NCBI RefSeq assembly: GCF_017306545.1 | Contig: NZ_JAFKID010000016.1 | Location: forward strand, 1 to 64,000 | Direction of reading: 5' to 3' | Source of the DNA: Mesorhizobium sp. | GTDB lineage: Bacteria; Pseudomonadota; Alphaproteobacteria; Rhizobiales; Rhizobiaceae | DNA: 64,000 bases | Shown here: positions 18,856 through 27,514 of the stretch, piece after piece | How the letters are laid out: the number at the start of each line of letters is the position of its first letter | Position numbering within the stretch: position 1 is the first letter of the stretch | Program-made: the position numbers and the translations under genes | The notes under the pieces: generated by a model | What the model was told of the DNA's origin: nothing | Seen by the model: only the letters and a program-made list of their open reading frames with translations | The model's database searches: none

Positions 18856-19902
18856 TTGATATCGACCGTGCCGGACAAGCCCCTCATCCTTATTGCCGAT
18901 CCCGAGCCCAGGTCCCTGGATATGGTCTTCGAGCCGGAGTCGATGGCCCGGCTCAAACAACTTGCGACCGTGCTCGTCCACGCCGACGGCCAGCGCCTTT
19001 CCGACCATGATCTTGACGCCGCGCTGGCACAGGCGGTGATCGTCATCGGCCAGATCGACCTGCCGGCCGAGCGTCTTGAGCGCATGGACAGGCTGAGGGC
19101 GATCTTCAACATCGAAGGCAACTTCCTGCCCAACGTCGACTACGACTGGTGTTTCCGGCACGGCGTCCATGTCCTCAACATCAGCCCCGTCTTCGCTGTC
19201 TCCGTCGCCGAGACGGCGCTCGGCATGGCGCTCGACCTGTGCCGCGGCATCACCGCGACGCACGAGAATTTCCGGTCGAAATCGGAGGCATGGGGCCTGG
19301 ACAGCAACGCCGAAAGCTTCCTGCTCAGCGGCGCGACGGTGGGCATCGTCGGCCTTGGCGATCTCGGCAGCACGTTGCGCAAGATGCTGGCGCCATTCCA
19401 TTGCGAGGTTCTGGCGTTCGATCCCTGGCAGTCGGAACGGCGCATCCGCGAGCAAGGCTGCGTTCCCGCCGGCCTCGACGATGTTTTCCGGCAGGCGCGC
19501 GTCGTCTTCCTGTTCGCCAGCGTGACCAGCGAGAATCAGGGTTTCATCGGCAAGCGTGAATTGCAGTTGATGCAGCGTGGCTCGGTGGTCCTGCTCATGA
19601 GCCGCGCCGGCATCGTCGATTTCGAGGCGCTGGAGGAGGCCGTGCGTAGCGGCCATGTCCGCGCCGGCATCGACGTCTTCCCGGTCGAGCCGTTGCCGGC
19701 GGATTCGGCACTGCGCGGCCTTGACGGCGTTATCCTCTCCAGCCACCGCAGCGGCGGCACGCGCGACGCCTTCCTGGAGATCGGCCGGCTGGTGGTCGCC
19801 GACAGCGAACTGATCCTGCGCGGTCTGCCGCCGCAGGTCTGCCGGCGTGCCGAGCGTGAGACGGTGGCCCGCATGCGCAGCAGGCCGGTGGCGAAATCCT
19901 GA
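18856..19902 (+). CDS. D-isomer-specific 2-hydroxyacid dehydrogenase family protein
   Basis: 348 residues. The NAD-binding Rossmann domain shows VGIVGLGDLGSTLRKML (GxGxxG). The catalytic triad positions of the family are present: Arg in MSRAGIVD, Glu in DVFPVEPLP, His in LSSHRSGGT. Such enzymes interconvert 2-oxo acids and 2-hydroxy acids with NAD(P). The TTG start at 18856 has AAAGGGG 6 bases upstream; a GTG four codons later is the alternative. It runs convergently to the LacI gene 48 bases away, so it is not in the moc-like operon, though it could act on a product of that pathway. Substrate unknown. Confidence 0.85.
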   Translation: MISTVPDKPLILIADPEPRSLDMVFEPESMARLKQLATVLVHADGQRLSDHDLDAALAQAVIVIGQIDLPAERLERMDRLRAIFNIEGNFLPNVDYDWCFRHGVHVLNISPVFAVSVAETALGMALDLCRGITATHENFRSKSEAWGLDSNAESFLLSGATVGIVGLGDLGSTLRKMLAPFHCEVLAFDPWQSERRIREQGCVPAGLDDVFRQARVVFLFASVTSENQGFIGKRELQLMQRGSVVLLMSRAGIVDFEALEEAVRSGHVRAGIDVFPVEPLPADSALRGLDGVILSSHRSGGTRDAFLEIGRLVVADSELILRGLPPQVCRRAERETVARMRSRPVAKS

Positions 19903-19950
19903 GGGCTCGGTGCTCGAAAGACAGGCCCGCGGACGGATCGGCTGCGCCGG

Positions 19951-20976
19951 TCAAATCTCGGGGATGTTTTCCTTGAAGACGATCTGCAACCTTGGCGGAT
20001 GGGGGTCGCAGGCCTGCCCGCGCACGGCGCTGGACAGCACGTTCAGCGCCTCCCGCGCCTCGACGCGCGGATTCTGGTCGATGACGGCGTCCATGGTGCC
20101 GTCGAGCAGCAGCGATTTCGTTGCTTCCGTCACCTCGTGGCCGATGAGCACCACGGAACGGTCCCGGCCGCGCTCTTTCAGGGCGCGCGCAATGCCGGGA
20201 TTGCCGGCGCCGATATTGTAGATGCCGGCAAGGTCGGGGTGGCGGTCGAGCAGGGCGGCGGCTTCCGAATAGGCGCGCTCGCGGTCGTCGAGCATTTCGC
20301 GCAGCTCGACGATTTTAAGCTGCGAATGCTCCTCGGTTAGCAAGTGCCGAAAGCCCATTTCGCGCTCCTCATGGCCGCGATAGGACAGGGAGCCGGCGAA
20401 CAGCGCCACCTTGCCGGCGCGCCCGGCACCCATGAAGCGGCTCATGACATAGCCGGCCAGCCGGCCGGCGGCGCGGTTGTCGATGCCGATATAGGCGACG
20501 CGCGGCACATGCAGGATGTCGGAGGCGATCGTCACCACCTTGACGTCGTCGGCCGCCAGCGAGCGCAGCGCCTCGCGCACCGTCGGGTGGTCGAGCGCGA
20601 TGACGCCGACGCCACGCGCCGCGCGCGGCAGTTCCGACAGGCTTTTCGCCAGCCGGTCGGGACTGAAGCCCTCGATGGTGGTGATGTGGACGTCGAGGTC
20701 GGGACGCGCCTGCGCCTGCATTTCGATCTGCCGATGCAGCATCTTGATGAAGGTGTTGGTGCCTTCCGGCAGGATGAAATCGAGGCGCACGACCTCCGTC
20801 TCGCGTGCACCGGCGAGCCGGCCGCCCGCTTCGGCGATGTAGCCGAGGCGCCGGGCGGTCTCGATCACGATCTCGCGGGTGCGTGGGCGCACGCCCGACC
20901 GGTTGTTCAGCACGCGGTCGGCCGTTGCCGGCGAAACCCCGGCTTCGCGGGCGACGTCAGTGAGCGTGAAGCGCAC
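19951..20976 (-). CDS. LacI family transcriptional regulator (left end of moc-like locus)
   Basis: 341 residues. Residues 1-50 are a LacI helix-turn-helix with hinge: TLTDVAREAGVSPATADRVLNN, then RPRTREIVIETARRLGY. From about 65 on comes a periplasmic-binding-like sensor domain with YIGIDNRAAGRLAGYVMSRFM and VALFAGSLSYRGHEERE. The start is a GTG at 20976 with AAAGG upstream. It is transcribed divergently from the dehydrogenase that opens the transport/catabolic operon, so it probably controls that operon through sites in the 402-base gap and senses a sugar or inositol-like ligand. It is related to the second LacI at 32470 in its SxATxDRVLN recognition helix. Confidence 0.93.
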   Translation of the reverse strand: MRFTLTDVAREAGVSPATADRVLNNRSGVRPRTREIVIETARRLGYIAEAGGRLAGARETEVVRLDFILPEGTNTFIKMLHRQIEMQAQARPDLDVHITTIEGFSPDRLAKSLSELPRAARGVGVIALDHPTVREALRSLAADDVKVVTIASDILHVPRVAYIGIDNRAAGRLAGYVMSRFMGAGRAGKVALFAGSLSYRGHEEREMGFRHLLTEEHSQLKIVELREMLDDRERAYSEAAALLDRHPDLAGIYNIGAGNPGIARALKERGRDRSVVLIGHEVTEATKSLLLDGTMDAVIDQNPRVEAREALNVLSSAVRGQACDPHPPRLQIVFKENIPEI

Positions 20977-21378
20977 GGCTGGTCTGCCTTTCAGTGCCGG
21001 TTGTACCCGCGGCGCGGTGTGGGACGGGAAGCCGCAACCCGAATTGATTCCGGCCGGCGATAATGGTGCGGGACCGGGGCCGGCACAAGTCGCGGCGCGC
21101 TCGCCGTCGCTGACCAGTGATTGCCGGTTCTGCCGATTTCATCCCGGAAACGAGCGTGTACAGCATCGGTCGAACCCCCGGCGCCGAACTCCATCCCTTA
21201 TGCGCCGAAATGATGGTTTTTGATAGGTGTTGATGTTGACTATGATGGTATGCCTCGTCAATATCCCTCTTGCGGATTGCCGACGGCGTCCGAAGGGGGA
21301 GGAGCCCCGAGCAACGAGATTTCGGTTTGGCCGGTGCGCAATGTGCGCGGCCGCGTCGAGCGAGGGGAATTGACGAGC
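20977..21378. promoter_or_regulatory. Divergent promoter region with candidate LacI operators
   Basis: This 402-base gap separates the divergent LacI and dehydrogenase genes and holds no convincing gene. Its AT-richer part contains two copies of ATGATGGT at 21210-21217 and 21242-21249, 32 bases apart (about three helical turns), with TTTTTGATAGGTGTTGATG between them. The same word occurs, inverted, in the other LacI divergent promoter at 32399-32406. I infer operator half-sites. Confidence 0.4.
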
Positions 21379-22470
21379 GTGGCAGACGCCAGGGGATTCG
21401 AGCCAGACGCCAAAATCCGCGCCAAGGATTACAGGATCGGCTGCATCGGCGCCGGCATGATCATGGCCGAGTGCCATTTGGCCGCCTATCATGAAGCGGG
21501 CTTCCCTGTGGCGGCGATCGCCTCGCGTACTAGGGCGAACGCCGAAAAGGTCGCCGCCCGCTGGGGCATCCCCAAGGTGCACGACACGCCGTTGGCGCTG
21601 ATCGAGGACCCGCAAGTCGAGATCGTCGACCTCGCCTTTCCGCCCGACCGGCAGCCGGAACTGATCCGTCATGCGCTGAAGCAGAAGCACGTCAAGGCGA
21701 TCCTTGCGCAGAAGCCGCTGGCGCTGTCGCTGGAAGAAGCGATCCGGCTGCGCGACGAGGCGGCGGCGTCGGGCAAGATCCTGTCGGTGAACCAGAACAT
21801 GCGCTACGATCAGTCGATGCGCGTGCTCAAGCAGATCATCGATCAGGGCGCGCTGGGCGATATCGTCTTTGCCCAGATCGACATGCACGCCATTCCGCAC
21901 TGGCAGGCCTTCTTGCAGAAGTACGACCGGCTGACGCTGTCCAACATGGCCGTGCATCACCTCGACGTGCTGCGCTTCCTGTTCGGCGAGCCGGACGAGA
22001 TCACCACGCTGACGCGCAAGGACCCGCGCACCACCTTTCCGCATTCCGACGGCATCACCGTTTCGACATTGCGCTTTCCGTCCGGCGTGCTGGCGGTGTC
22101 GCTGGAGGACGTGTGGTCGGGCCCGCGCACTGAGGGATACAAGGACGACCAGAACATCGCCTGGCGCGTCGACGGCACCGAAGGCGTCGCCAAGGGTACC
22201 ATCGGCTGGCCGACGGGCACGGCCTCGACGCTCACTTACGCCTCGACACGGACGACCGGCGGCGAATGGGTGACGCCGACATGGGACACGATGTGGTTCC
22301 CGCATGCCTTCATCGGCGTCATGGAGCAGTTGCAGCACGCGGTGAAGACCGGCACGCCGCCGGCGCTGTCGATCGCCGACAACGTGCGGACCATGGCGCT
22401 GGTCGAGGCCGGCTACCGCTCAATCGAGGAGAAACGAACAGTCAGGCTGTCGGAGGTTTTCGCCGGCTGA
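21379..22470 (+). CDS. Gfo/Idh/MocA family oxidoreductase (MocA-like)
   Basis: About 363 residues from the GTG at 21379, which has GAGGGGAA 9 bases upstream; a TTG at 21370 is too close to that site, and the longer frame reads into promoter DNA. The N-terminal Rossmann fold has RIGCIGAGMIMAECHLAAYHEAGF, the Lys-Pro motif is AQKPLAL, and the active-site histidine region is MAVHHLDVLRFLFG. These NAD(P)-dependent enzymes oxidise sugars, inositols and amino-inositols. It leads a plus-strand operon with a MocC/IolE-like protein and an ABC importer. By analogy with rhizopine catabolism it would oxidise the cyclitol ring after uptake or demethylation. Confidence 0.88.
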   Translation: MADARGFEPDAKIRAKDYRIGCIGAGMIMAECHLAAYHEAGFPVAAIASRTRANAEKVAARWGIPKVHDTPLALIEDPQVEIVDLAFPPDRQPELIRHALKQKHVKAILAQKPLALSLEEAIRLRDEAAASGKILSVNQNMRYDQSMRVLKQIIDQGALGDIVFAQIDMHAIPHWQAFLQKYDRLTLSNMAVHHLDVLRFLFGEPDEITTLTRKDPRTTFPHSDGITVSTLRFPSGVLAVSLEDVWSGPRTEGYKDDQNIAWRVDGTEGVAKGTIGWPTGTASTLTYASTRTTGGEWVTPTWDTMWFPHAFIGVMEQLQHAVKTGTPPALSIADNVRTMALVEAGYRSIEEKRTVRLSEVFAG

Positions 22471-22529
22471 GCCGCCGCCGCTGACCCGTCAAGCCAACCC
22501 CGAATGCGTTTAGGGAGAAATTTTCGATC

Positions 22530-23444
22530 ATGATGCAGGCAGGCATTTTCACGGGCTACTTCCCCTATGGCCTGGAGGAAACCGCGAAGAAGATCCGCGC
22601 GCTCGATTTCAATACGGTGCAGCTCGACCTGCACTTCAAGGATATCGACCTGACGGCCGGCGAGATCACCAAGGACAAGGCCCGCAAGGTGCGCGACGTC
22701 TTTCGCGACCACAACCTGCCGGTCTGCTGCATTTCCGGCTACACCAACATCATTCATCCGGACAAGGCGGAGCGGGCGAAGCGCGTCGGCTATCTCAAGG
22801 AGATCATCCGCCACGCGCGCGACTTCGGCTCGGCCTACGTGATTTCGGAGACCGGCACGTTCAACACCGAGTCCGACTGGGTGCATCATCCGAAGAACAA
22901 GACCGAGGAAGGGTTCGAGGAATGCCGCAAGGTGATCGCCGAGCTTGCCCAGCTCGCCTACGACCACGGCGCGGTGTTCTGCCTCGAAACCTACGTCAAC
23001 AACGTCGTCGGCTCGGTCGAGGAGACGGTGAAGATGTTCGCCCAGGTCGACCATCCGGGCCTCGGCCTTCTGATGGACCCGACGAATTACTTCGAGAGCC
23101 ACAACATCGACCGCATGGGCGAGATCCTGCATCAGGTGTTCGACACGCTACAGGACAAGATCAAGATCGCCCACGCCAAGGACGTGAAGCGCTCGAGCAC
23201 CGACAAGTCGGAGAAGCACGCCGACATCGGCGACGCCGACGCGATGGAAAGCCACACCTTCCGCGGCGTCGGCGAGATCGAGCTGCCGGCGCCGGGCCTC
23301 GGCGAACTGGACTACGACCTCTATCTGCAATTGCTGGCGCGCAAGCATTCCAACATCCCCGTCATCATCGAGCATCTGGCGGAGGACGATATTCCGCGCG
23401 CCAAGAAATTCCTGGACGGCAAGTTCCGCGCCAACGGCCTTTGA
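22530..23444 (+). CDS. Sugar phosphate isomerase/epimerase, xylose isomerase-like TIM barrel (MocC/IolE-like)
   Basis: 304 residues of the AP endonuclease 2 / xylose isomerase-like TIM barrel family. Metal-binding positions are visible: Glu in VFCLETYVNN, Asp/Asn in GLLMDPTNYF, His in KIAHAKDV and Glu in VIIEHLAEDD. Relatives include IolE (2-keto-myo-inositol dehydratase), IolI and the rhizopine protein MocC. It follows the dehydrogenase by 59 bases with GGGAGAAA upstream of the start (ATG ATG; either may be used). In context it should isomerise or dehydrate the keto-cyclitol made by the MocA-like enzyme. Confidence 0.88.
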   Translation: MMQAGIFTGYFPYGLEETAKKIRALDFNTVQLDLHFKDIDLTAGEITKDKARKVRDVFRDHNLPVCCISGYTNIIHPDKAERAKRVGYLKEIIRHARDFGSAYVISETGTFNTESDWVHHPKNKTEEGFEECRKVIAELAQLAYDHGAVFCLETYVNNVVGSVEETVKMFAQVDHPGLGLLMDPTNYFESHNIDRMGEILHQVFDTLQDKIKIAHAKDVKRSSTDKSEKHADIGDADAMESHTFRGVGEIELPAPGLGELDYDLYLQLLARKHSNIPVIIEHLAEDDIPRAKKFLDGKFRANGL

Positions 23445-23502
23445 ACGGCCGGATTACCGGGCGGAGAAAGAAGAAGTTCGTTTTCAAAATGGGAGGTAAT
23501 CG

Positions 23503-24435
23503 ATGTTGAGTAAACTGAGACTGCTTGTCTACGGCATGGTTCTTGCGATGGTCCTGCCGCTCGCCGCGCAGGCCAAGACGTTCTACTGGATCTCGCACGG
23601 CAGCCCGGCCGACCCGGTCTGGACCTACTTCCTGCAAGGCGCGGAGATGTGGGCGAAATCGACCGGCCAGACCGTCAAGACCTCGTTCCACAACGGCGAC
23701 GTTCCGGCCCAGCAGGAAGCGCTGCGCGCGGCGATCGCCGCCAAGGCCGACGGCATCGTCACCACCAGCCCCGATCCGGGCAGCTTGGTCGACATCGTCA
23801 AGGAAGCGAAGCAGGCGGGAATACCGCTCATCAACTTCAACACGCCCGACCCGTCGGCGCACTTCCAGGCCTATGTCGGCACCGATCTGGTCGTCGTCGG
23901 CAAGGGCTGGGCGCAGTATCTCGTCGACCATAACTTCGTGAAGAAGGGCGATTTCGTCTGGATGCCTGTCGAGGTCCCCGGCGCCAGCTACGGCGTCGAG
24001 GAAACGAAGGGCATCAAGGAGGTCTTCGATCCGCTCGGCATCACCTATGAAGTCACCGAGACGACGCTCGACCAGGCCGAGATCATCACCCGCATGAGCG
24101 ACTACCTCAACGCCAACAAGGGCAAGATCAAAGGCATCATCGGCCTCGGCGATCTGGCCACCGGCTCGATCAAGCGCGTGTTCGACCAGGTCGGCGTCAA
24201 GGCCGGCGAAATCCCGGTCGTCGGCTGGGGCAATTCGCTGGACACCACCAGCGAGGTCAAGGAGGGCTATGTCAACGCCGCGCAGTGGCAGGACCCGCAG
24301 GCGACCAGCTACCTGGCGCTGACGCTGGCGATGATGGCCACCGACGGCGTGCCGCCGGCCTTCAACATCACCACCGGCGCGCTCTACGACAAGGATACGG
24401 CGGACATCTACGCCAAGGTCATGTCGGCCAAATAA
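23503..24435 (+). CDS. Sugar ABC transporter substrate-binding protein (ribose/MocB type)
   Basis: 310 residues. A signal peptide with a hydrophobic core ends at LPLAAQA near residue 24, so the protein is periplasmic. The mature part is a type I binding fold (FYWISHGSPADPVWTYF, KADGIVTTSPDPGSLVDIVKEAKQAGIPLINFN, a hinge at GDLATGSIKRVFDQVGVK). GGGAGG precedes the ATG. The rhizopine-binding protein MocB belongs to this family. A strong hairpin follows the gene at 24451-24481, which probably keeps this cistron more abundant than the membrane parts. Confidence 0.92.
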   Translation: MLSKLRLLVYGMVLAMVLPLAAQAKTFYWISHGSPADPVWTYFLQGAEMWAKSTGQTVKTSFHNGDVPAQQEALRAAIAAKADGIVTTSPDPGSLVDIVKEAKQAGIPLINFNTPDPSAHFQAYVGTDLVVVGKGWAQYLVDHNFVKKGDFVWMPVEVPGASYGVEETKGIKEVFDPLGITYEVTETTLDQAEIITRMSDYLNANKGKIKGIIGLGDLATGSIKRVFDQVGVKAGEIPVVGWGNSLDTTSEVKEGYVNAAQWQDPQATSYLALTLAMMATDGVPPAFNITTGALYDKDTADIYAKVMSAK

Positions 24436-24450
24436 GGCCCGCGCATCCTC

Positions 24451-24481
24451 GTCTCCGCGGCGCCATGCGCGCCGCGGAGAC
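24451..24481 (+). promoter_or_regulatory. Intercistronic stem-loop between binding protein and permease genes
   Basis: A perfect 13-bp inverted repeat (GTCTCCGCGGCGC and its complement) with a 5-base loop CATGC. No T run follows, so it is more likely a 3'-end stabiliser or attenuating structure than a full terminator. Such hairpins commonly sit after binding-protein genes of ABC operons. Confidence 0.7.
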
Positions 24482-24540
24482 GGCTCCACAAGGCAACCGG
24501 CCGCCCTGCGGCACCCGTAACGCAGCCCTGAAAGTCGGCC

Positions 24541-25509
24541 ATGCAACGCTTGATCTCCAGACCCGAATTCGGGCCGCTCGTCCTGCTCATCGTCGAACTG
24601 GTCGTTTTCCAGTCGATCAATTCGCAGTTCCTGTCGGTACTGAACATCTCCAACACGCTGGCCTTCTCGGTCGAGCTCGGCCTCGTCGCGCTGGGCATGA
24701 CGCTGTTGATGACGTCGGGCGAATTCGATCTGTCGGTCGGCTCGGTCTTCGGCCTGTCGCCGGTGATCATGTGGTCGCTGTTCAACAGCGGCGCGCTGCC
24801 GCTGGAGGCCGCCTTCGTCGCGGGCCTGCTGATCGCGGCGCTGATCGGCTTCGTCAACGGCTGGTTCGTCATCCGCCTGAAGATCCCGTCCTTCCTGGTG
24901 ACGCTCGGCATGCTTCTGATCGCGCGCGGCACGGCGCTGTTCATCACCGACGGCTTTCCGCAGCGCACCTGGGACGCCAGCGGCCAATGGCTGGCCAAGA
25001 CCCTCGTCGGAGACTTCTATGTCGGGCCGTTCCGCATCTATATGTCGCTGTTCTGGTTCATCCTCGCCGCCGTCATCCTCGGCTACGTGCTGACGCAGAC
25101 GAAGTTCGGCAACTGGGTGCAGGCCTCCGGCGGCAACCCGAACGCGGCGCAGGCGCGCGGTGTCAATGTCGGCCGCACCAAGATCATCCTGTTCGTGCTG
25201 TCGGCGGTGCTGTCGGCCTTCGCCGGCATCATCAGTTCCATCCGCACCTCCGCCGCCAACCCCAACAGCGGCACCGGCTACGAGCTCGAGGTCATCGCGA
25301 TGGTGGTGATCGGCGGCACGGCGCTGACCGGCGGGCGCGGCACCATCATCGGCACGGTGATCGGCATCTTCATCCTGCGCATCATGCGCAACGGCATCGT
25401 CATGGTCGGCGTGCCGGGCCTTGCCTACAACATTTTCATCGGTGCGATCATCCTCGGCATGATGGCGCTGCATTCCGGTCTCGAGCGCCGGCACCAGTCA
25501 GGGAATTGA
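24541..25509 (+). CDS. Sugar ABC transporter permease (RbsC-like)
   Basis: 322 residues, very hydrophobic, with about 8-10 membrane spans. It belongs to the branched-chain/ribose permease family: LGMTLLMTSGEFDLSVGSVFGLSP near the N-terminus is the family signature, and MVVIGGTALTGGRGTIIGTVIG near the C-terminus is the conserved cytoplasmic coupling region. It forms the inner-membrane channel for the binding protein encoded upstream and the ATPase encoded 4 bases downstream. The start has no strong ribosome site, in keeping with lower expression after the upstream hairpin. Confidence 0.92.
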   Translation: MQRLISRPEFGPLVLLIVELVVFQSINSQFLSVLNISNTLAFSVELGLVALGMTLLMTSGEFDLSVGSVFGLSPVIMWSLFNSGALPLEAAFVAGLLIAALIGFVNGWFVIRLKIPSFLVTLGMLLIARGTALFITDGFPQRTWDASGQWLAKTLVGDFYVGPFRIYMSLFWFILAAVILGYVLTQTKFGNWVQASGGNPNAAQARGVNVGRTKIILFVLSAVLSAFAGIISSIRTSAANPNSGTGYELEVIAMVVIGGTALTGGRGTIIGTVIGIFILRIMRNGIVMVGVPGLAYNIFIGAIILGMMALHSGLERRHQSGN

Positions 25510-25513
25510 GACA

Positions 25514-26290
25514 ATGGCCGAAGAACTCGTCCTGATGGACAATGTCAGCCGCTATTACGGCCGCGTGCGCGCCCTCGACGGCGTCACCTTCCGTGTCTTC
25601 AAGAACGAGATCGTCGGCCTGCTCGGCGACAACGGCGCCGGCAAGTCGACGCTCATCAAGGTGTTGTCCGGGGCCGTGCGCGCCACCGGCGGTGATATCT
25701 ACATCAGGGGCGAGAAGGTCGACATGCGTAGCACGGCCGACGCCATCGCCAACGGCATCGAGACGATCTACCAGGATTCGGCGCTCGTGACGCAGCTTTC
25801 CATCGCCCGCAACCTGTTCCTCGGCCGCGAGCCGATCAAGGGGCCGGGCTTCTTCAGTAAGATGGATCAGGCCAAGATGGAGGAGGTGGCGACCGCGCTG
25901 CTCAAGCGCGTCGGCATTTCCAAGAACATCCCGGTGACGACGCCGATCGGCTCGCTGTCGGGCGGCGAGCGGCAGGCCGTCGCCATCGCGCGGGCCATGC
26001 ACTTCCACAGCGACCTCATCATCCTCGACGAGCCGACCAACAATCTGGGCGTGGCGGAGACGCAAGGCGTGCTGCGCTTCGTGCGCAACGCGCGCGACAC
26101 CGGCCATTCCTGCATCTTCATTGCCCACAACATTCATCACGTCTTCGAGGTGGTCGATCGCATCGTCGTCATGCGGCAGGGCAAGGTGGTGGCCGACGAC
26201 ATCGATCCGAAGAAGACCACCGTGCGGCATGTCGAGGAAGTCATCACCGGCATGTCGGAAAGCGAACTCAGGAGCGCGGTGGCGCATTAG
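25514..26290 (+). CDS. Sugar ABC transporter ATP-binding protein (single ABC domain)
   Basis: 258 residues. Walker A is GDNGAGKSTL, signature LSGGERQAVAIARA, Walker B LIILDEPTNN, and the H-loop His lies in IFIAHNIHH. Most ribose-type importers use an ATPase with two fused ABC domains of about 500 residues; this one has a single domain and must dimerise, as in FrcA-type fructose importers. The gene starts 4 bases after the permease stop with GGGAATTGAGAC upstream, so the two are coupled. It energises uptake for the moc-like operon. Confidence 0.93.
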   Translation: MAEELVLMDNVSRYYGRVRALDGVTFRVFKNEIVGLLGDNGAGKSTLIKVLSGAVRATGGDIYIRGEKVDMRSTADAIANGIETIYQDSALVTQLSIARNLFLGREPIKGPGFFSKMDQAKMEEVATALLKRVGISKNIPVTTPIGSLSGGERQAVAIARAMHFHSDLIILDEPTNNLGVAETQGVLRFVRNARDTGHSCIFIAHNIHHVFEVVDRIVVMRQGKVVADDIDPKKTTVRHVEEVITGMSESELRSAVAH

Positions 26291-26335
26291 GCCTCCGGGA
26301 ACGGCCGCGAAGGCAATCGAAGCAAGCCAGCGATC

Positions 26336-27514
26336 ATGGTGGATCTCTACGGACAGACGCGCTCGCGCCGGCAACTCGCCGAGCGCACCGGCTCGCTCTC
26401 GCAGTTCGCCGGCGTACGGTTGATGACGCTCGGCGACGGGGTGGAACGCGGCATCCGCATGCTGGAGTTCCGCACCGGCACCGGCCTGCGCTTTACCGCG
26501 CTGGTTGATCGCGCGCTCGACATCGCCGACTGCGACTATAAGGGCCAGGCGATTGGCTGGCATTCGCCGACCGGCTTCCGCCATCCCGGCCTGCACGACA
26601 CCGAAGGTGAGCAGGGGCTGGGGTGGGCGCGCTCCTTCTCCGGCCTGCTTTTGACTTGTGGCCTCGACCATACGCTCGGGCCGGACGAGGTGTCGGCAGA
26701 GACCTACAACTATCCCGGCAAGGCGACGGTGCGGCACGGGCTGCACGGCCGCGTCAGCGCCATCCCGGCGCGTCTGACGGGCTACGGCGAGCGCTGGGAG
26801 GGGGACCGCTGCGTGCTTTGGGCGGAAGGCGTCGTGCAGCAGGCCGCCGTCTTCGGCGAGGACCTGCACCTGATCAGGCGCATCGAGGCCGATGTCGGAG
26901 GCAACGAGATCCGGCTGTCGGACCGGGTGGTCAATCACGGCTTCCTGAAGACGCCGCATATGTTCTTCTACCACGTCAATATCGGCCATCCGGTGCTGGA
27001 CGAAGGCTCGCGCTATCTGGCGCCGATCCGCGACGTCGTATGGGCCGCACATGCGGACGATTATCGCCGGCAGGGCGTCGGCTACCGTGCCATGCCCGGT
27101 CCGCGGCAAAACTTCCGCGAGCAGGTGTGGGAGCACGAGACGGCGGCGGACGCGGCGGGCCGCGTGCCGGTGGCGCTGGTCAACGACCGCATCGGTCTCG
27201 GCTTCGAGGTCGAGACGCGCAAGGACCAGCTTCCCTGCCTCTACGAATGGCAGAACTTCCAGGCCGGCAACTATGCGCTCGGCATCGAGCCCTCGACGCA
27301 CCATGTTCTGGGAGACGCCGCCGCGCGCGAACGCGGCGAGATGATCTGGCTGGAGCACGGCGAGAGCCGCGCCTACGACACCACTTTCCGCGTGCTCGAC
27401 GGCGCCGAACAGATCGCGGCGGCGGAGCGCCGCATCCGCGCGATCGCCGAACAGCCAGACGACGACTATCCGGTCCCGTCCGGCAGGTTCACGACCCTTG
27501 GAGGCCATCGATGA
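26336..27514 (+). CDS. DUF4432 / aldose 1-epimerase family protein
   Basis: 392 residues with the galactose mutarotase-like beta-sandwich of DUF4432: RGIRMLEFRTGTGLRFTALVDRALDIAD near the start, GLLLTCGLDHT, VRHGLHGRVSAIPARL with the key histidines, a NIGHPVLDEGSRYL block and a YALGIEPSTHH segment. Members are usually found with sugar or cyclitol catabolic genes and are thought to interconvert anomers. It follows the ATPase gene by 45 bases, and its stop overlaps the start of the MocD-like gene (ATGA), so it is firmly in the operon. Specific substrate unknown. Confidence 0.85.
   Translation: MVDLYGQTRSRRQLAERTGSLSQFAGVRLMTLGDGVERGIRMLEFRTGTGLRFTALVDRALDIADCDYKGQAIGWHSPTGFRHPGLHDTEGEQGLGWARSFSGLLLTCGLDHTLGPDEVSAETYNYPGKATVRHGLHGRVSAIPARLTGYGERWEGDRCVLWAEGVVQQAAVFGEDLHLIRRIEADVGGNEIRLSDRVVNHGFLKTPHMFFYHVNIGHPVLDEGSRYLAPIRDVVWAAHADDYRRQGVGYRAMPGPRQNFREQVWEHETAADAAGRVPVALVNDRIGLGFEVETRKDQLPCLYEWQNFQAGNYALGIEPSTHHVLGDAAARERGEMIWLEHGESRAYDTTFRVLDGAEQIAAAERRIRAIAEQPDDDYPVPSGRFTTLGGHR

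Noticed and set aside
18173..18859. Plus-strand frame of 228 codons over the hypothetical 18287-18691
   Set aside because: It is arginine- and histidine-rich without structure, overlaps the small gene ending at 18227, and is the weaker of the two strands.
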